A stretch of 32,527 nucleotides of DNA from Marinibacterium sp. (GTDB lineage Bacteria > Pseudomonadota > Alphaproteobacteria > Rhodobacterales > Rhodobacteraceae), in contig JAEPNQ010000046.1 in the NCBI GenBank assembly GCA_017643305.1, positions 1-32,527 on the forward strand, written 5' to 3'. The position numbers and the translations under genes are program-made. The notes beneath the pieces are model-generated. The model saw nothing but the letters and a program-made list of their open reading frames with translations, was not told the DNA's origin and made no database searches. Below, piece after piece: positions 25,757 to 32,527 of the stretch. Numbering within the stretch: position 1 is the stretch's first letter; each line of letters begins with the position of its first letter.

Positions 25757-25785
25757 GGCCGCTTGCGGACAAACGCAAATCGGCC
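25757..25785. promoter_or_regulatory. Nested dyad upstream of the ABC operon
   Basis: Outer arms GGCCG (25757-25761) and CGGCC (25781-25785) enclose TTGCG-GACAAA-CGCAA (25763-25778). The dyad lies 64 bases before the binding-protein start in the divergent gap with the peptidase gene. It could be an operator or a leader hairpin in the binding-protein mRNA. Confidence 0.45.
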
Positions 25786-25928
25786 TTCCGATAGATGGTG
25801 TTTTTTTTATCCACCCATCATTTCGGCAGAAGCCTCCCACATCTACTGTTGGCCTTTGACAGCCATGGCGCAAATACCGTTTGTTACGAAGTGCATCCAG
25901 AAACCAAATATGAAGAACAGGCGCAAAC

Positions 25929-26606
25929 ATGAAGATAATCGCAATCGGCGGGGGTGGATTTACCCACGAAACCTTTCCCGAACTGGATGATTTCTGCCTG
26001 CAACAGACCGGACGCAGGCGGCCCAGGATTGCGTATATTGGCACCGCAAGCCGTGACAATGCAACAAAGATCGCCCGCTTCAAATCGCGGTTTGCAGACG
26101 TTTCCGAAGCACAGATTCACCTTCCGATGTCACTGACCGCAACAGACCTTGCCCGCCGTCTGGATGACTTTGACCTGATTTATGTCGGTGGAGGAAACAC
26201 CGAAGCGATGGTAAACACATGGCGCGCCAACGAATGGGATCGTGTGCTGGGCGATGCCTGTCGGTCCGGGGTCGCTCTGGCCGGGGTAAGCGCTGGTGCC
26301 GTCTGTTGGTTCGATGCATTTCTGTTCAGTTCCGGGCAAGGTCCAATGCGCCCGCTCGACGGTCTGGGGCTGATTCCGATGGGGGCTTGTCCGCATTACT
26401 CGACCGAAACGGATCGCCGCGCGGCACTGCACAAAGCGGTTGCAGCAGGCGATATGCCAACAACGCTTGCGATTGACGATGGCGTGGCAGTGGCATTTGA
26501 CAACGCCCATCCCGTGGCAATTTGCAGCGCGGTGCCCGGCGCTGGCGCCTATTGCGTGAGCCAGACCGCAACCGGGACCACCGAGACACCGCTATCCCTC
26601 GTGTGA
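25929..26606 (+). CDS. Peptidase E-like protein (S51 / class I glutamine-amidotransferase-like fold)
   Basis: A 225-residue cytoplasmic protein. It has the N-terminal strand MKIIAIGGGGF, the YVGGGNTEAM motif (85-94), a nucleophile elbow GVSAGAV with Ser121, and His156 in CPHYSTE. The positions fit Salmonella peptidase E (Ser120, His157). The third acidic residue is not certain. Peptidase E cleaves Asp-X dipeptides, and relatives include cyanophycinase and uncharacterised amidases. It is divergent from the Dpp-type importer, consistent with processing of an imported peptide or amide. Its 3' end overlaps the convergent LysR gene by 15 bases. Confidence 0.82.
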   Translation: MKIIAIGGGGFTHETFPELDDFCLQQTGRRRPRIAYIGTASRDNATKIARFKSRFADVSEAQIHLPMSLTATDLARRLDDFDLIYVGGGNTEAMVNTWRANEWDRVLGDACRSGVALAGVSAGAVCWFDAFLFSSGQGPMRPLDGLGLIPMGACPHYSTETDRRAALHKAVAAGDMPTTLAIDDGVAVAFDNAHPVAICSAVPGAGAYCVSQTATGTTETPLSLV

Positions 26607-27491
26607 ATTGGCGGCTTCCTTCAAAAGCCAGTCCTGAACCACCGAAACCTCGCGCGTTCTTGCGCTACTTGGGCGGCTCAACAAGTAAAAGGACCGCTCG
26701 GGTGTCAGGTCGACATCAAAAGGTTTGACCAAACGCCCGGCTTCGACATCTTCACGCACAAACGGGAAAACCCCAAGCGACACGCCCTGACCGTCAAGCG
26801 CGGCCTGAAGAACCATGTTGGAATCCGTGATTATCGTTTCGGACACCGGTTCAAAGTCGTCTACGCCGGCCAGCTTGAACCATGCGGCCCATTCGGATTT
26901 GTCGCGCTGGTGGATCAGGGGAAAGCGGGCAATATCGGCGGGATGGTTCAGGCCGCCGCAGGCATCAACAAGATCGGCCCGAACGACGGGCGAATAGGTG
27001 ATGTCGAGCAGTTTTTGACTGTTCAATCCCGACCAGTCTCCGGTGCCCCAATCGACGGCAAGGTGCGAGGTCATCATCGCCGCATCGGTGATCCGGGGGC
27101 TGTCATGCAAAACAAGGTCGATCTTGGGGCGATCTTTGCGGAACTGCTCAAGTCGCGGCACCAGCCAGCGCGACCCAAAAATCGGACCGACAGCCAGTGT
27201 GACAGACTTGCGCCCGGGGTTCATGTGCACTTCAACCTCGGCCCTGATGTCGTCAAAGGCGCGGGTCACGACCTGACTGAGGGACCGGCCCTCATCTGTC
27301 AGGACAACGGTGCGGGTCTTGCGAATGAACAGTTTGCATTTCCAGTCCGCTTCGAGCTGTCTGATCTGGTTGCTGACGGTCGTGGCGCTGACACAAAGCT
27401 CGTCTGCGGCATCCTTGAAACTGAGCCGGCGGGCGGCAACTTCGAACGTGCGCAGGGCCGTGAGTGGCAGGTTTCTTGGTTTTTGCGGCAA
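26592..27491 (-). CDS. LysR-family transcriptional regulator, GcvA-like
   Basis: A 299-residue LysR regulator of the GcvA/AmpR-like subgroup. It has the characteristic start LPLTALRTFEVAARRLSFKDAADEL, helix-turn-helix ATTVSNQIRQLE (about 36-47), and the effector-domain opening LAVGPIFGSRWLVPRLEQF. The first usable start is TTG at 27491, because a stop codon lies two codons upstream and the next in-frame Met is far into the protein. It is divergent from the MttB operon across a 109-base gap containing a dyad, so it probably controls that operon and possibly the ABC importer. Confidence 0.85.
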   Translation of the reverse strand: MPQKPRNLPLTALRTFEVAARRLSFKDAADELCVSATTVSNQIRQLEADWKCKLFIRKTRTVVLTDEGRSLSQVVTRAFDDIRAEVEVHMNPGRKSVTLAVGPIFGSRWLVPRLEQFRKDRPKIDLVLHDSPRITDAAMMTSHLAVDWGTGDWSGLNSQKLLDITYSPVVRADLVDACGGLNHPADIARFPLIHQRDKSEWAAWFKLAGVDDFEPVSETIITDSNMVLQAALDGQGVSLGVFPFVREDVEAGRLVKPFDVDLTPERSFYLLSRPSSARTREVSVVQDWLLKEAANSHEG

Positions 27492-27525
27492 AGATTATTC
27501 CAATGGATGCTGTTTTCTTTATCTA

Positions 27526-27538
27526 TATCGTTCCGATA
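27526..27538. promoter_or_regulatory. Dyad in the LysR/mttB divergent promoter region
   Basis: TATCG-TTC-CGATA is a perfect dyad centred between the two divergent starts. It sits in a wider TTATC-N11-GATAA arrangement (27519-27539) of the kind bound by LysR regulators. The surrounding sequence is AT-rich, as expected for a promoter. Confidence 0.4.
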
Positions 27539-27600
27539 ATTTACTTGTCGAGAAGGTTGGCTGTTGAAAGGCTTGGCACTGAACTGCAAAGACCGGGAAT

Positions 27601-29127
27601 ATGGAACGCAAGTCCTCACGCCAACGCCGCCGTCCCAGGGCCGAACCCGCACCAAAGGTCCGCCGGTCCGCGCCCGTAACAGGGAGCCTGCGGCCGCTGA
27701 GCCCAGACGATATGGCCCTTATCAGCGCGGCGTCGTTCGACATTCTGGAACGGATCGGGCTCAGCGATGCATCCGAGACGGCCATTCAGGCCGTCGTCGA
27801 TCGTGGCGGCCGGACGACGGAAAATGGCCGGCTCTTGTTTCCCCGGCATCTGGTCGAAGCGGCGCTTGGCGGGCTGCGCCGCGATTTCACCCTTTGCGGC
27901 CGCAATCCGATTCACGACATCGAGATGACGGCGGCAAAGGTCCACGCCGGATCGGGCGGGGCGTCGCCGCTGGTGGTTGACCTGGCAACAAGAGACTATC
28001 GCCCGGCAACCCTGACCGATCTCTTTGATGCGGCACGCCTTGTCGATACGCTTGATAATATTAAGTTTTTTTCGCGTTCCATGATTGCCGGGGACATGGC
28101 CACGCCCCGTGATCTGGACATCAACACCGCCTATGCCGCGCTGGCCGGAACATCGAAACACGTTATGACCTCGGCCAGCGACGCCGCGCATGCGCGCGAC
28201 CTCGCCGAGATGTGTTTTCTTCTGGCCGGATCGGCAGAAGCCTTTCATGCACGCCCCTTCCTGTCACTCAACATCAACCATGCGGTGCCACCGCTGAGGT
28301 TCGATCCCGAAGCCTGCGATGTGTTGCTGTCCGGCGCCGGGCTTGGCCTGCCGGTGATGGTCAATACCTTCGGGCAGATGGGCGCATCAAGCCCTGTCAC
28401 CATCGCTGGGTGTCTCGCCCAGACCAACGCCGAAACGCTGGCCGGCATGGTGCTGGCGTGGATTGCAAACCCCGACGTCATGGCCATCTACGGTGCCCGC
28501 CCGATGGTGACGGACCTGCGCTCGGGCGGCATGGCGGGGGGCAGCGGCGAACAGGCGATCCTGACTGCGGCGGCAAGCCAGATGGCGCAGTTCTACAACC
28601 TGCCGAATTCGACAATCGCCGGGGCCACCGACAGCAAGATCGCCGACGCGCAGGCCGGGTACGAAAAGGCCCTGTCCGTGACAATGGCGGTTCAGGCCGG
28701 TGCCAATCTGGTAACGCAAGCCGCTGGCACGCAGGCCGGGTTGATGGCCACCTCGTTCGAGGCCTATGTCATCGACAATGACATGTTGGGCGCGATTCTG
28801 AGCGCGGCCTCGCAAATCGAAGTGAATGACCAGACGCTGGCGGTCGAGGTGATTGCCCAGACGGTGCAGGGCGAGGGTCATTTTCTGGGACATCCCGAAA
28901 CCTATGCCCGCATGAAATCGGATTTTGTCTATCCCGCCCATGCCGACCGTCAGCCCCCGGATGCGTGGTTGGCCAACGGCGCGCCGACAATCAACAGCGC
29001 CGCACGCCATAGCGCCGAGACAGTGCTGGCGAACCACTTTCCCACCTACATTCCCCCTGAAACGGATCGGGCGCTGCGGGCGCGGTTTGACATTCATTTG
29101 CCACTCGAAAGGATGCGTCAGTCATGA
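27601..29127 (+). CDS. MttB-family (trimethylamine methyltransferase-like) protein, non-pyrrolysine
   Basis: A 508-residue TIM-barrel protein of the MttB superfamily (COG5598). It has a basic N-terminal tail, then body motifs such as VHAGSGGASPLVVDLATRDYRPATLTDLFDAARLVD, SLNINHAVPPLRFD, RSGGMAGGSGEQAIL and AQAGYEKALSVTMAVQAGANLV. The frame has no internal amber codon, so it is not the pyrrolysine enzyme. Relatives without pyrrolysine demethylate glycine betaine, proline betaine or carnitine with a corrinoid protein partner. No corrinoid protein or reactivase gene lies in the window. The stop overlaps the next ATG. Substrate unknown. Confidence 0.88.
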   Translation: MERKSSRQRRRPRAEPAPKVRRSAPVTGSLRPLSPDDMALISAASFDILERIGLSDASETAIQAVVDRGGRTTENGRLLFPRHLVEAALGGLRRDFTLCGRNPIHDIEMTAAKVHAGSGGASPLVVDLATRDYRPATLTDLFDAARLVDTLDNIKFFSRSMIAGDMATPRDLDINTAYAALAGTSKHVMTSASDAAHARDLAEMCFLLAGSAEAFHARPFLSLNINHAVPPLRFDPEACDVLLSGAGLGLPVMVNTFGQMGASSPVTIAGCLAQTNAETLAGMVLAWIANPDVMAIYGARPMVTDLRSGGMAGGSGEQAILTAAASQMAQFYNLPNSTIAGATDSKIADAQAGYEKALSVTMAVQAGANLVTQAAGTQAGLMATSFEAYVIDNDMLGAILSAASQIEVNDQTLAVEVIAQTVQGEGHFLGHPETYARMKSDFVYPAHADRQPPDAWLANGAPTINSAARHSAETVLANHFPTYIPPETDRALRARFDIHLPLERMRQS

Positions 29128-30059
29128 AAATCGTCGTCATGGGCGTTGGCGCAATGGGCTCGGTCTATGCCGCGTTGCTGGCCGATGCCGGGCACGAGGT
29201 CTGGGCCGTTGATACCTGGACCGACCATGTCGATGCGATCAACGCGCGGGGCCTGCGTCTGGAAGGCGCCAGTGGGGATCGTGTGGTCAAATCGATCCGC
29301 GCGACCAGCGACGTTGCCGATGTCGGTCCCTGTGATCTCTGCCTGATTGCCACCAAGGCATCGGGCGTGGGGCCCGCCGCCCGCGCCGCCGCCTCGGTGA
29401 TCGGGCCCGACGCGCTGGTTCTGACCATTCAGAACGGGCTCGGATCGGGCGAGAGGATCAGCCAGCATGTCGCGCCGGACAATGTGCTGCTGGGCGTGGC
29501 TGACGGGTTTGGCGCCTCGATGAAGGGGCCGGGACATGCGCATCACAACGCGATGAAATTGATCCGTATTGGTGAACTTGGTGGCGGCCGTACGCCGCGC
29601 CTGGCGCAGGTCGAACAGATCTGGCAGGAGGCCGGGTTCGACGCCCGCGCGTTTGAAAACATAACCCAGCTGATCTGGGAAAAGTTTCTGTGCAACGTGA
29701 CCTTCAGCGCGCCCTGCACGGTGTTCAATGAAACGGTGGGCGAATTGATGGCTGACCCTGAGCACTGGGCCATCGCGCTTGGCGCCATGAATGAAGCGTT
29801 CTCAATTGCCCGCGCCAAGAACATCCCGTTGGGGTTCGAGGATCCGGTGGCCTATGTCACCGCCTTCGGAGAGGGAATGCCAAAGGCGCGGCCGTCGATG
29901 CTGCTGGACCATCTGGCGGGGCGGGTGTCCGAACTGGATGCAATCAACGGGATCGTTCCTGTTCTTGGCCGTGAGATCGGAGTGAAGACGCCCTACAACG
30001 ACACGCTCACCGCGATCCTGCGGCAACGCGAAAGCCGGTTCGCGGGAGGGGCGACATGA
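29124..30059 (+). CDS. Ketopantoate reductase family dehydrogenase (ApbA/PanE-like)
   Basis: A 311-residue NAD(P)-dependent dehydrogenase. The Rossmann motif GVGAMG is at 7-12. The family's catalytic-lysine region reads LIWEKFLCNVTFSAPCTVFNE, and the C-terminal signature is SMLLDHLAGRVSELDAINGIV. It overlaps the MttB stop (ATGA) and the following gene. A second copy of pantothenate biosynthesis in a catabolic operon is unlikely, so it probably reduces or oxidises a 2-oxo/2-hydroxy acid arising from the methylated substrate. Calling it panE would overstate the evidence. Confidence 0.85.
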   Translation: MKIVVMGVGAMGSVYAALLADAGHEVWAVDTWTDHVDAINARGLRLEGASGDRVVKSIRATSDVADVGPCDLCLIATKASGVGPAARAAASVIGPDALVLTIQNGLGSGERISQHVAPDNVLLGVADGFGASMKGPGHAHHNAMKLIRIGELGGGRTPRLAQVEQIWQEAGFDARAFENITQLIWEKFLCNVTFSAPCTVFNETVGELMADPEHWAIALGAMNEAFSIARAKNIPLGFEDPVAYVTAFGEGMPKARPSMLLDHLAGRVSELDAINGIVPVLGREIGVKTPYNDTLTAILRQRESRFAGGAT

Positions 30060-30910
30060 ACATCGGATCATTCCTGTTGGACGGAGAACCGCGTTACGGC
30101 GTGTTTTCCGGCGAAACAGTCACCTCCGCCAGTCCCGGCTTCGTTGAAAACTACGCCACCCTGCGAGATGTGTTGGACGCAGATGCGCTTGCAGCGTTAC
30201 AGCAGGACACGGAGCATGGCCGTCATGTCCCGATCTCTGACATCAGCTTTCTTCCTCCCATCCCCAACCCGCGCAAGATCGTCTGTGTCGGCATGAATTA
30301 TCGCAAACCCTATCCGGTCGATGGTGTCGCCCCACCGGACCCAGACAACATCATCCTCTTCGGAAAAGAACGCGAGGCCATGCTGGCCCATGGTGAGGCG
30401 CTGGAGATCCCCGCGGGAGACGCCGCGAAGAGCTTTGATTATGAGGGCGAAATCGCGGTGATCATCGGGCGCACGGCACGCCATGTCACGGTCACCGATG
30501 CGATGGACCACGTTTTGGGCTATTCAGCCTTCAACGACGGATCGGTGCGCGACTGGCAAAAGCACTCTGTCTACGCCGGAAAGAACTTCATGCGCTCCGG
30601 TGCCTGGGGCCCATGGATTGCAACCGCTGACGCGTTACCCCCGCCGCAGGATCTTGAACTGACCGTCACGCTGAATGGCGAGGTGGTGCAACAGGCGTTC
30701 GGCCGCGAGATGATCTTCTCGATCGCCGAACAGATCGCCTATGCGTCGCATCTGTTCACGTTGCAGCCAGGCGATGTCATTGCCACCGGGTCACCGGATG
30801 GTACCGGCGGCAGCCGTAGTCCGAAACGCTTTCTCAAGTCCGGTGACACGGTGACGATCTCGATTGGCGCAGCGTGCACGCTGGCCAATTCAGTTCAATC
30901 TGATCTTTGA
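30056..30910 (+). CDS. Fumarylacetoacetate hydrolase (FAH) family protein
   Basis: A 284-residue metal-dependent enzyme of the FAH fold. The N-terminal domain occupies about residues 1-65. The catalytic domain begins at NPRKIVCVGMNYRKP. Metal ligands Glu130 and Glu132 (FDYEGEIAVII) and Asp161 (AFNDGSVRDWQ) are present, as is the C-terminal TGSPDGTGGSR. The usual KxFDTFxPxGP stretch is changed to AGKNFMRSGAWGPW. Members hydrolyse or decarboxylate 2-oxo/2,4-dioxo acids, or act as hydratases or isomerases. It overlaps the dehydrogenase by ATGA and ends the operon. Confidence 0.87.
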   Translation: MNIGSFLLDGEPRYGVFSGETVTSASPGFVENYATLRDVLDADALAALQQDTEHGRHVPISDISFLPPIPNPRKIVCVGMNYRKPYPVDGVAPPDPDNIILFGKEREAMLAHGEALEIPAGDAAKSFDYEGEIAVIIGRTARHVTVTDAMDHVLGYSAFNDGSVRDWQKHSVYAGKNFMRSGAWGPWIATADALPPPQDLELTVTLNGEVVQQAFGREMIFSIAEQIAYASHLFTLQPGDVIATGSPDGTGGSRSPKRFLKSGDTVTISIGAACTLANSVQSDL

Positions 30911-31479
30911 CGGGAGCAGACTTGAGATAGCGAGATCTTCCCCTGCGTCGCGATTTGCCGGCCTCTGCCAAGTTTCAAACTCCATGCAATAGATGGCGGT
31001 CCCATCGAACATATTCGATTAACGAAAACCCAACCGTTTCTTGCCGTTACATTTGGTTTCCCTAACATGATGCACCGATACCTGCCATTGGAGCGGACGC
31101 AGCGAATTCGCCCTTTGTCCCGCATCTCGGTCCTTACTGAAAGCTGCGGCGAATGACTGGTCTGGGATTCGTCGAACACTATCGCGGAGGCAGAGAAGCC
31201 CACTTGGATGTGGCCCAACGCACCAAGGGTTTCTCACCGCCTCCCAGTGCTACGCCGCCTTCGGGTGTCTCTACTTGGTTCTGCGCGGGCTCGTCGAGAT
31301 GCCGGGCCACCCTCCCTAAAGGATCCTTTGCAAAGGTCGTAAATTGGGTCATTTGCGCGACAAACGCTTTGCAGCGACAGCCCAGAATATATTCATACCA
31401 CCCGCACTAGCGCATTTTGTGAATTTCCTCAAAATAAGATGATATTTCAATGTCTTAATACCATTTATGGGATGAAACT
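30911..31479. other. Intergenic relic sequence
   Basis: About 570 bases with no supportable gene. It holds the second copy of the dispersed repeat (31280-31335), followed by an AT-rich stretch from about 31380. I see no clear terminator for the MttB operon. Short open frames lack ribosome binding sites and family features. Confidence 0.55.
31280..31335 (+). repeat. Dispersed repeat, copy 2
   Basis: Similar to 501-558 in the same orientation. The shared cores are TCTGCGCGG, CCGGGCC and the TAAAGGATCCTTTGCAAA part. It lies in non-coding DNA on the far side of the catabolic genes. Confidence 0.5.
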
Positions 31480-31917
31480 ATGAACTAGACCATACAGCAG
31501 ATTTCGCGGGAATCTGACTTTCCAACTATCGGAAAATTTATAAATGAGGCGTCCAGAAATGAAATGCCGTTTATCCCGAAGCGCTGTGGCGTTGAGAACA
31601 GGTACGGTGTAAGGGGTCTGGCACTGGCAATTGTTTTGCGAAAGCTGCGCGGTCTGGGTCTGCCAATTGCTCGCTCCGCCGATCTGCTGCACCGGGTGGA
31701 TCGCGATGCCCTAGAAGTCGCGTTCCATGAACTTGACGATGGTCGGATCGAAGCCGTTCTGATCTGCGTTCCGTTGTACGACCTAGATCTGCTGTAGGAG
31801 AACTGGACGGGCGTCTTCACCTCGCACGCTGCGGCAGTGGAAGCCATTTCGGAAAGCGATCTCGTGGTCCTCGACCTCGGCGTGATTGTAAAGGCAATTG
31901 TCGGAGGCGAAGTGTGA
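31480..31917 (+). pseudogene. Broken small gene, possibly a MerR-like DNA-binding protein
   Basis: One reading frame runs ATG AAC TAG at 31480, then is open to a second TAG at 31795-31797, then open again to TGA at 31915. The intact equivalent would be about 145 residues. The middle part (RYGVRGLALAIVLRKLRGLG, then LPIARSADLLHRV) resembles the helix-rich part of MerR-type or phage helix-turn-helix proteins, though this is only a visual resemblance. An internal ATG at 31564 could start a 77-residue remnant. It is next to a broken phage gene, so decay of a prophage or plasmid segment is the simplest reading. Confidence 0.45.
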
Positions 31918-32040
31918 TGACTGTGCAGCCAGCAGGCAATAATTGGCCTACAAAAAACACGTATTATCTTTCATTTCATCAACAGGTTAGCAAACGTTTT
32001 GCGCCCTGAACAACCCCTAATATCATACCCCGGCACCGCA

Positions 32041-32527
32041 CCGTTTACTCTGGAGAGTCTGGTGCAATCGGATCCTGCGATTGATCAGCTGATCCGCTAA
32101 AGCCTGACGCGTCAGATTGCCAAGGCAATCGATAACGCAGCGCTGAACGGCAACGGCAGTTCGCCGAACCCGACCGGCATTCTGGCCACCAACGGGATCA
32201 ACACCTTTGCCACTGCAGGCAGTTCAACCATGCTCTACACAGAAGCACTGTCGGCGCTGTCCAAGCTGGAGGAGGACGACGTGCCGTCTCGGGACGCTGT
32301 CTTCCTAGTGCACCCCACTGACTACGCGGTGATCGCGTCCTCAACCATTGATGCAGGTAGTGGCCTGTTCACGGTGGTGGAGAGTGGTCGCATCGCTGGC
32401 CGTGGGGTGATCCAGTCCAGCCTTGTGCCATCTGGTACAGTAGCGCTCGGGCTGTTCCGGCACTGCATGGTCGGTTTGTTTGGCGGAACCGATTTGGTGG
32501 TGGACAACGTCACTGAAGCCCGCTCGG
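32041..32527 (+). pseudogene. HK97-family phage major capsid protein, broken and partial
   Basis: The frame reads TLESLVQSDPAIDQLIR, then a TAA at 32098-32100, then continues SLTRQIAKAIDNAALNGNG, PNPTGILATNGINTF, and on to LFGGTDLVVDNVTEARS at the window end. These are the late spine and P/A-domain regions of HK97-type capsid proteins (AIDNAALNGNGSSPNPTGI is characteristic). The first half of the gene is absent upstream, where the frame has no recognisable capsid sequence. It therefore lacks the N-terminus and has an internal stop. It runs off the window. It marks a decayed prophage, or less likely a gene-transfer-agent-type cluster. Confidence 0.75.

Noticed and set aside
27601-29127. Pyrrolysine-containing trimethylamine methyltransferase
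   Set aside because: The reading frame has no in-frame TAG, so this is a non-pyrrolysine member of the family.
1-32527. CRISPR arrays, tRNA or rRNA genes, toxin-antitoxin or anti-phage systems
   Set aside because: I looked for regular direct repeats, cloverleaf-like segments and defence-gene families on both strands and saw none that could be supported.

Overview
The window looks like chromosome (or large plasmid) sequence from an alphaproteobacterium of the Rhodobacteraceae/Roseobacter type. This is inferred from high-GC coding DNA, tightly overlapping ATGA-type gene junctions, TRAP and Dpp-type uptake systems, and a DmdA-type demethylase. No taxonomic search was possible. Most of the window is three catabolic modules. 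The two ends hold small-gene, repeat and prophage debris.

Region A (1-1076): a 56-residue single-pass membrane protein gene, then about 0.8 kb without a convincing gene.

Region B (1077-14034): a catabolic module. A hormone-sensitive-lipase-type hydrolase gene is divergent from a TetR regulator. A tight co-directional run follows: Baeyer-Villiger-type flavin monooxygenase, 3-hydroxyacyl-CoA dehydrogenase, acyl-CoA dehydrogenase, acyl-CoA synthetase, tandem SnoaL/NTF2-like protein, enoyl-CoA hydratase, a three-gene TRAP transporter and a thiolase. The logic is uptake of an organic acid or ketone, ketone-to-ester oxidation, ester or lactone hydrolysis, CoA activation and beta-oxidation. The same dyad, ATACT-N4-AGTAT, lies in the hydrolase/tetR promoter region and in front of the monooxygenase, which suggests one TetR regulon.

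Region C (14578-19993): a LysR regulator followed by an FMN-dependent 2-hydroxyacid dehydrogenase, a ThDP-dependent acetolactate-synthase-like enzyme, a transthyretin/5-hydroxyisourate-hydrolase-like protein and a DmdA-type THF-dependent demethylase. The last three start codons are overlapping or closely spaced. I do not recognise this gene set as a described pathway, and it is the best candidate for new biology here.

Region D (20256-30910): on the minus strand, a Dpp/Opp-type ABC importer (fused double ATPase, two permeases, binding protein). Divergent from it is a peptidase E-like gene. A GcvA-like LysR gene is divergent from an operon of MttB-family methyltransferase (non-pyrrolysine), ketopantoate-reductase-like dehydrogenase and fumarylacetoacetate-hydrolase-family protein. 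Regions C and D together suggest use of methylated onium-type compounds, but no substrate can be read from the sequence.

Region E (30911-32527): non-coding relic sequence, including a repeat similar to one in region A, a broken small gene with two in-frame amber codons, and a broken HK97-type phage capsid gene running off the window end.
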